Part shown: positions 57,231 through 64,000 of the stretch, one piece after another
Numbering within the stretch: the first letter of the stretch is position 1
Layout of the letters: every line of letters begins with the position of its first letter
Notes under the pieces: generated by a model
Told to the model about the DNA's origin: nothing
What the model saw: the letters and a program-made list of their open reading frames with translations, nothing else
The model's database searches: none
Translations under genes and position numbers: made by a program
NCBI RefSeq assembly: GCF_032884065.1
Contig: NW_027063596.1
Span: 1-64,000, forward strand
Reading direction: 5' to 3'
DNA from: Artemia franciscana
Lineage: Eukaryota > Arthropoda > Branchiopoda > Anostraca > Artemiidae
Length of the DNA: 64,000 nucleotides

Positions 57231-57854
57231 ATTTCTATCTTACATTTCATGGGCATCCATGGTATTTCTTCCTTTATTAATCTGTCTTGTTTCTTTTCTG
57301 CAGGATTTTTTTTGTCTCATTTTTAGAAAGATACAAATTTTTATTCACAAATTACTTATACTAGAAGCACATTTTCAAGACTTTGACCTAACTTAGGATC
57401 CCTTGTTCTAAAGGCATGATTGAATTTCTTGAAGCTAGAAATTTCTTTTGTGGCAAATTCAATTATAAATATTTAGTTCACCCTTTTTGCAACTTAATAG
57501 TGGTAAAATAGGTAAGATTGTAAATTTTTAGTGACTGCAATATATTTCACCTATTGCTAATTGCAGTAGAAAGGAAAGCCACTGGTAAGGACCCCCAAAG
57601 AATTATTTCAGATTATTTTAAAAAGGCTTTACTACCCATAAAGCTGGCATAACTGGAGAAGGGGCTTCTCAGGAATTAATGACTTTAAAAGCTATACATT
57701 ATACATAAAAATGCACATTTTTATGCAGAAAGGCAGCAAGTTATTTATTACTAATCAACTACAGCAGGTATATCTATTGCTTTCTTTAACCATCAATAAA
57801 GATAAAATGCATGCTGAAAACTGAATGCTCTTTGGAAACTTTCTTTAGACACAC
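57231..57854. other. Unassigned DNA inside element B
   Basis: No recognised feature. Confidence 0.35.
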
Positions 57855-58060
57855 TAATTGTGAGATGGATATCAACAAAATTCCAACAGGGTTTGTATTT
57901 ACTTAAGATTTACAAACAAGCATATTGAATGCTCAATTTTGTTATATCCTAATCTCTAAACAGTAAACTAGATTCCTTACATTTCCTAATAGTTTTCCAC
58001 CAGCTCATTTCAGAAAAATCATTTGTAATGACAATACACCCTTTGCTTGGGTGGCCTGGC
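57855..58060 (-). repeat. Dispersed repeat G, copy 2
   Basis: Inverted partner of 50480-50690, colinear over about 200 bp. Confidence 0.7.
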
Positions 58061-58689
58061 CTCTCCAAAATGAAAGACAACTGCTAGTAGGCTAAGTTAG
58101 TTCTACTTGAAATTTGCTATATGAGTTAAGGTATCACTGAGATGGATTATGTTTTTTGCCGCATTTTTAACTGGATAATGAAGCCCATCTCTAAGTTGAA
58201 CAAAAGATGAATTTTATCCATCTTTTGTTGGTTTCACAAGGATTTTAGTTGAACTTGAATCCTTGTGAAAATGGCCCCTAAGAAACTTTTATAAGATATT
58301 AAAAACTTCAGGGTGAAAAATGAGTTATTAAGGAGGGGGAAGCTACCCTCATTTATGAATCATTTAAGAATTTACTGTAGCTATTAGCCCCTGACAAATC
58401 TTGGAAACACAAACTTTAGATATCAAGTATAATAAAACAAAGATGTTATTATCCTTGACATTGCAAGTTACTCAGAATTACAATGGACACCACCAAATTA
58501 AGTATTTTTGTTTGCACTAATTTGTTTTAAATTCAGAAAAGCAAGTTAATGTTTACATTCCATCAGAAATTTGTAATTTTGCAACAAGCCAACAACTGCA
58601 TCCATAACCAAAATGATAAGATGCTTATCAATGCATTTCAGAGGAAAATAAATATTTGATGGGACAATTTTCTGCAGGAAAAATTCTTC

Positions 58690-58885
58690 ACAAAGAGGAA
58701 ATTCTTGCTAGGGAAAGTTATGTAATTTGATTTCTCCTCCACAATACTCTGCTCTTTATGCTACAGTTTGACCTTTTGTCTTAATTCTGTAACTCTTGAA
58801 ACACAAGGGCCATTTGAATAAAATCAGAAACTTTTAAGTCCTAAAAAACTGTTTATATGTAATATAAAGAAATAACAAATTATTG
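58690..58885 (+). repeat. MITE family 2 remnant, with a partial direct duplicate at 59595-59690
   Basis: CTCCACAATACTCTGCTCTTTATGCTACAGTTTGA is the inner arm of family 2. The phrase AATAAAATCAGAA...AAGTCCTAAAAAACTGTTTATATGTAAT recurs as TCCTAAAAAACTGTTTCTATGTAAT at 59645-59670. Confidence 0.55.
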
Positions 58886-59933
58886 GCTTTGGGTGAAACT
58901 AATATTACCAGATAGTACACAAGAAATTGGGTAACATCATTCTTTTCCAAATTGGGTTTTGTTTAAAATAATATGTATTTTTCAAGAAAATCCTGACATT
59001 ATGGGAATGATGGGAACCATTTTTAGAATTAACATATCAAATAGCATGAAACTTGGTAAAATACTTTACGGAATTTTCAAAACTGTAATTTTGGAGGCCA
59101 ATGTTATCTATGAGTAAATTTATTAATGCCAAACCTGAAAAAATTAATTCCAAGAAATTAGAAGTTTATTCTACAAAGACAGTGATAGGTGATGTAGCCT
59201 ATATGATTATTTCTGCTATTTAACCAACATTCTCTCTTGGGAAAAAAGAAAATAACTAAATGAAAACCATAAAATAGCCTAAACGCAAAAACATAGTCAG
59301 ATAAAGAATATTTCTGCTATTTAACCAGCAAAACAAAATTAGCTAAATAGAAAGCATAAAACAGACCATAGCCAAAAGCCAAGAAGCAAAAAGAGACTTG
59401 TTGGTTGTACAGGCTGTCAGGTATTTAGTCAAAATGTTCCTATTGGGTTAGTTGGTCTATACATATGGTAAACTTTGTCTTCAAATATGCACATCAAAAT
59501 AAAGACTCACAATGATTGTATACAAGGTAACATCTTTGTATACAAGATGATGAATAACATCATAATCACAGGTTACAACAATAAATGACTTTGTAGCAAT
59601 CAAAATAATGTATTTTTAAATAAAATCAGAATCCTTTTTTCTTGGTCCTAAAAAACTGTTTCTATGTAATAAAAAAAATTACAAATTATTAGTCAACATA
59701 ATACTTGTCTCCACTCCAACATTCATTTATACATATACCCCACAATAGAGAAAATGGGGTAGGTAAGTAGTAATGCTATTTGGCAGTTGCTGCTAAAGTG
59801 TCAGCAGCTTTTGGAATTCTATTTAATTGTGCTATTGGCAGCTTTGGAACTTTGTCCATACCTGAATATACAAGATTGTGTCTAGAAAAATAATAACTTG
59901 CAAGATTAAATTGAATATTATATTACAACTTAC
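58886..59933. other. Unassigned DNA inside element B, expected intron side of the minus-strand exon
   Basis: Apart from the duplicate at 59595-59690, nothing recognisable. No second exon of a nuclease could be identified on the minus strand. Confidence 0.35.
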
Positions 59934-60049
59934 CACCATTTTTCTTCATTTTCATCTGATCCTACATCAGTATCCATTATTTCATCAATAAGCAACTGTA
60001 GAACTAAATAATGTTGTGCCATTTCTGATGTACCACTGGCAGAGTTCAT
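59934..60049 (-). CDS. Candidate first exon of a Harbinger-type nuclease (or other gene)
   Basis: On the minus strand an ATG at 60049 opens MNSASGTSEMAQHYLVLQLL, then an acidic stretch (IDEIMDTDVGSDENEEKW). It runs into a textbook 5' splice site TG|GTAAGT at 59934/59933. A leucine-rich start, an acidic run and a Trp just before the splice site recall the N-terminus of HARBI1-like nucleases, which usually reads WWVRP there. The placement inside element B, near its right end, fits. The downstream exons with the DDE domain were not found, so the gene is probably incomplete. An alternative is a short host exon. Confidence 0.4.
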
Positions 60050-61569
60050 TGTATGAAGATTTGAAAAAAGCTGTAAAATTGTAAAATCTAAAATTGTTTC
60101 TAGCTGAGATAATCTATTGAATTTTTGAAGTTATTTGATATTTAGGATTTTGTAAGATATCTGTTTCAATAATAGTGAGCGTTTTGAAGAGTATCAAGTA
60201 TTTAAGATGAAAGGAATGCATACAAAGTCTATAGGTTCAGTTATTTTTGTTTTCTACCTATCAAAAGACAACAGTTTTTGAACAGCCATCAGAAGAGAGA
60301 AATTTTCCTTCACAGAAAAATCCTAAATCAGCCATTGAATTTTTATGCACCCATCTCTATGCTATATTTTTCATGAATTTTGGAATATTTGATGGAGGCT
60401 GTAAAATTTTGTTCCTTTATTGGGCTTTGAATAAATCATTTTTATCTTGGACTGTGGTCTCAAAGAAAGCCTAAATTTAATTAGAAGCAAATACAGTAAA
60501 CTGAAAACTGTGTTGTGACTACTCTGCTTTATAAAGGTTAAACTTGGTGAACTGATTATTTCAAATATATGTCATCCACTTTACTATAAATTAAATCCTA
60601 CCTGCAAGTTTCTGTTTCTTTCTCTTGTTAAGTTTAGGTCATGGGCCTAAGTATGAGCCTGATTTGGTTATTAAACAAGTTTCTGAAAATCATATTGCCC
60701 TAACAACAAAATGTTCCATGTTCACAAATTAATGCCCAAGAAAACATTTTTAATTATCATGAAAAATTGACATTTTTTATATAGCTTATACCTTTGATCT
60801 GATACAAGTTTAACCTATTCATAAGCAAATACTATAAAATTATGCAAATGAATAAAAAAACAAATTCCATAAAAATGAAGACATGAAACCCGTACAATTT
60901 TCTATGAATAAGCTGAAATCAGTCAAGTATAAAATAAAACAAAATCTAGGACAAAACCAAAGTCTTTCTGCTATGCTAATTCACAAATGGCACTAATTTA
61001 CAAAACTGTAAATGGGAGGGGGAAGACAATGTATTTTGAAAATCTGAGGAGGGGGGTTCCTTGATGGATGTACCAAAATATATATATTTCAATGAAAATT
61101 CCCAAAGTATTTTGCCAAATCAAGGGGAATTCCTTCTCATTTGATGCAGATCCATTATTAAAAAATCATTTAGTAAGCTCAAATACTTTTCAAGATAGCC
61201 TAGTGAAAAGGCAATCATTTGGAAATTTTAACTAGCCTAGTCTAAAATTCTAACCTTAATAGTTCAACTGAATGTAAGAAAGTGATAGGCTTAAGCCAAA
61301 TAGTTTCAATAATCAACACTACTGTATGCTATTTCAGACACTAATGCACTGAAATTAATATAGAAACAGGATATTTAAACCAAATCTAGGTTAATGCCCA
61401 CAGATTTATTGCAAAATTAATACCTTTGCATAATGAATTTGGCATTAAGTTATTTATGCAGCATTCTGCTTTTCTTTTTGTGAACAATGTAGGTCAATTT
61501 TATACAGTGGGTTAAATTTAAGATATAGGTTAGGCTAGCTTAATCAATCAGGAAACAATGCAGAAAAAA
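60050..61569. other. Unassigned DNA inside element B
   Basis: The open frame at 60247-60474 has no known domain and is not supported. No repeats recognised. Confidence 0.4.
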
Positions 61570-61571
61570 TA

Positions 61572-61630
61572 ATTGTGGTAAAATTCTAGTTTAGCTACTG
61601 TTTGCTATCTTGGCAAGAGGTTACGTTGTT
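61572..61630 (+). repeat. Solo end of MITE family 1
   Basis: GGTAAAATTCTAGTTTAGC, then TTTGCTATCTTGGCAAGAGGTTACGTT, the left terminus only. Confidence 0.65.
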
Positions 61631-61869
61631 CAAACTATACCCAAGACAAACAAGTTTAAACATGCAACTGGCCTAGAATATCCTATTCATACACCCCTAG
61701 AGTGTATCAAATTTTCTTGATTTCAAGATCAGTTCCAAAATATTCTAAGAGTTTCCTCTACTGGTCGGTGGCCTTAGCTACAATATTTACAAGGACTTAT
61801 GCACAGGAAGTTATTCTAAATTCAGACTAAATGAGTCTAAAACAAACGTTTTCCAAATCTTGGTCGTAA

Positions 61870-61986
61870 TATTTTTTCTATCTGAATAAGACCTTAGTTA
61901 CTTCAAAAGCCGTTCCTGGTGAATGTAAAATTCAAGTAACTTCTCTAGTTACTTTAAAGTTACTTGATTTTTCACCTGGAACACCC
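61870..61986 (-). repeat. Right subterminal motif cluster of element B
   Basis: TTAGTTACTTCAAAAG, CAAGTAACTTCTC, TAGTTACTTTAAAGTTACTTG and CACCTGGAACACCC. It also has the inner CCGTTCCTGGTGAA copy, mirroring the left end. Confidence 0.7.
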
Positions 61987-61990
61987 TCAA

Positions 61991-64000
61991 GAACAGGTAA
62001 ATACAGTGCTGCCAAATTGTCAACGCAGAAAAAGACTCTGGGGTTTTCAAAACAAGCCCCAAAAAAATCTACCGAAATAATCCACTTTTGAGATATAATT
62101 TTATTGTGAGCGTGTCCGAAAGCTTGTTTTACAGAGAATACTGCATCTGGATGCAAAATTAATACATAATTTTTCAGTCCGAAAGCTATTCTCATTGTTT
62201 TTTCTTTAAAATCAGGAAGAGTTATAATTTTGTTGGTCTCCCCTCAAAATTCGCAGGGAAGAAGGATAAACCTACCCGGCAAACGGGAATACTTGACATT
62301 TTTTGCTGCTTTTAAGTTTGAAATATAAAAGAATTACCTTAAGCTGTATGGCAGCTTAATATTTTGAACTGATGGTTTTTTTCTAACTCTAAGCCTTTGC
62401 ATTGAAAAACTTAAGGTGCGAAAGTAAAACTATTTACTTGGAAACAAATTAGTCCATGAAATTCTCAAACTCGAGACTTTGGAAATGAAAGAACATGTGT
62501 TAAGACTTAGGATCAAAGCTGGACGATTTAACTGTGACTGCTGCTATTTAAGATGAAAGCTAAATGAAAAAGACAAAGGGGCCATTTCCCAGCCGAGCCC
62601 TCGAGGCAGATCGTAATATGTTATTATTCCTTACAGTTTTAGTTTTCCCTCCGGATTTACACCTCTCAACAGAGTTGCCACCTCTCCATACCCTTCTGAA
62701 AGCTATAGCCCTATACAAATAAAGCTACTTCCCCATGCCCTACTGCCCTAATAAGTGACAATTTTTTTTTATTTTGTCACTAAATATTATATTTTCTTAA
62801 TTTTTATCTCTTAAGAAACCTATTTTGAAGCAAGATTATAATCTCAAAACTATCTTGAGCTACGTGGCAACTAAATATTTTGTTTTTTTATGGTTATTTA
62901 AGACGTTAGGACTTTTAACTGAAAACCTTCTTTTTTTCTTGTCACCTAGTTTTAATGGACGCGATTCTCAGCTAATTTTTAGTGCATTGACATCGTAATA
63001 CAAAAAAAAAAAAATCACGAGTAACAGAAAACGCAAGGAGACCTCTTCAATAAGCAAAATAGCTTTAGCGAGCAAAACAGAATTATGACCAAAATATTAC
63101 AACTAGAAATACACAGGCTTAATGACTTCTTTGGATAGAGTGGTAAAATGCAAAAAAGAAAATAATTGAAGCTTAAAATTCTGCAACACAAAGGAAAAAA
63201 ATATAGTATCCTGCACAATCTCTCAGCGACAATCTCTTGGAGACTTTCTGGTCCAAGAACATTCTTGATAAGGGCTGAACATTTTGTTCTCTTCAATTTC
63301 ATTGCCTCAGAAACTGGTTCTGGAAAAGCACTTGTGATAATGGTGGATACGTGTCTAATAGTTATAATAGACGAATGACATGCGACATGTGCTGCCAAAA
63401 TCAGTTCCGCTTTTCGTGCTTTGACATAGAGTAGAGTAATTCTTAGAAAAAGATTGGGGATTTAATTTGGCAGGTTAATCTGCAAAGTATCAAATATATC
63501 CTGTACCTCTTTCGACAGTTATTCACTTTTAAAAAGTGAGAAACAGTTTGGAAAAAGACTAAACTGACTTTCCGCGAGAGCTTTGGATAAGGATCGGACG
63601 TAAGGGTAAAGACGCCCTACAGACTCAGCTTGAGGAAAGCCTCATACTTTCAGGTATCGAATTTGAATAAAAAGCTTTGAGATTGTAACATCCAGTTTGT
63701 GATATTTTTTTTTTTTAATTCAATCGTCTGAGCTGACAAACCACAGAGACATGCTAATAGTTCTGCATGTAATGAGGCCTTGGACATGTAATGAAGCTTG
63801 AGGCTATGTGGATTTTTTCAGCCTTCTGGTAACTATCTGCCTCCTTACACTCTATCTCCTTGTACATATACTATAAAAGCATCAAAAAGGAGGATTGAAA
63901 TTGAAACATAATTTCATGAAACCTATATAAACTCAGAAGAACGCTAATAGAGACAATTATATATATTCTCACAAATATGCGAAAGATATGACACAATAAT
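61991..64000. other. Unassigned DNA to the end of the window
   Basis: Open frames on both strands (61932-62195 minus, which crosses the element B end; 63015-63398 minus; 63166-63378 plus) are short, mutually overlapping in part and without recognised domains. Homopolymer T/A runs near 62763, 63001 and 63704. No repeats recognised. Confidence 0.45.

Larger units (their letters stand above)
54126..61986. mobile_element. Candidate DNA transposon B, 7.9 kb, GTGTTCCAG ends, GTAAC-rich subterminal regions
   Basis: GTGTTCCAGCTGA (54131-54143) is the complement of 61972-61984 with one mismatch. The outer bases differ slightly. The direct repeat TCAA flanks both sides (54122-54125 and 61987-61990) and may be the target duplication. 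Both ends carry clusters of AGTAACT/AGTTACT palindromic motifs within 150 bp, typical of transposase-binding subterminal repeats. The minus-strand exon at 59934-60049 may be part of its nuclease gene. The interior has a LINE fragment, MITEs and repeats. A Harbinger-like element is the best guess, but TCAA is not the usual 3-bp Harbinger duplication. Confidence 0.5.

Noticed and set aside
63015-63398. 127-residue minus-strand and 70-residue plus-strand open frames that overlap
   Set aside because: Mutually overlapping, no recognisable domain, no splice or start evidence strong enough to support either.

Overview
This 64 kb window is AT-rich, repeat-dense eukaryotic nuclear DNA. The mix of elements (RTE-like and other non-LTR LINEs, a pogo/Tigger DNA transposon, many fold-back MITEs, a Polinton-type protease fossil, long AT microsatellites) and a spliced C2H2 zinc-finger gene point to an invertebrate, most likely an arthropod. 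A crustacean such as a brine shrimp is only a guess. There are no bacterial operons, rRNA genes or convincing tRNA genes.

One host gene can be built from the sequence. It is a three-exon C2H2 zinc-finger gene on the minus strand. Its ATG is at 34873, and the exons are 34828-34873, 31014-31184 and 26174-27000. Both introns have consensus ends and the codon phases match across both junctions. The 347-residue product has eight intact fingers, a broken ninth, and decayed fingers downstream. Its introns hold a 2.5 kb repeat element, a fold-back insertion and a 275 bp AT tract.

Layout: 0-1.8 kb, simple and low-copy repeats. 1.85-5.97 kb, an inverted-repeat pair of about 420 bp enclosing a truncated RTE-like LINE. 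6.1-7.7 kb, a degenerate pogo/Tigger transposase. 8.0-10.1 kb, two copies of a fold-back MITE, one with a perfect 8-bp target duplication. 10.7-16.6 kb, degenerate repeats with tandem units of about 250 bp. 17.1-19.45 kb, first copy of a polypyrimidine-rich element made of internal subrepeats; the others are at 31.65-34.16 kb (inverted) and 42.53-44.67 kb. 19.9-25.6 kb, fold-back copies and unassigned DNA. 25.7-35 kb, the zinc-finger gene. 36.0-38.2 kb, a minus-strand LINE fragment and a Polinton-type protease fossil. 44.7-48.1 kb, a large tandem array whose short units carry a palindrome (AGTCAT-N4-ATGACT) and which flips orientation near an AT tract. 49.18-54.12 kb and 54.13-61.99 kb, two abutting candidate DNA transposons. 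The second has GTAAC-rich subterminal regions and a minus-strand exon resembling the start of a Harbinger-type nuclease. 62-64 kb, nothing recognised.

The window reads mainly as layered transposon insertions around one gene. The most unusual signals are the palindrome array with its orientation switch, the abutting large TIR elements, the subrepeat element present three times in two orientations, and a shared hammerhead-like hairpin motif at two loci.
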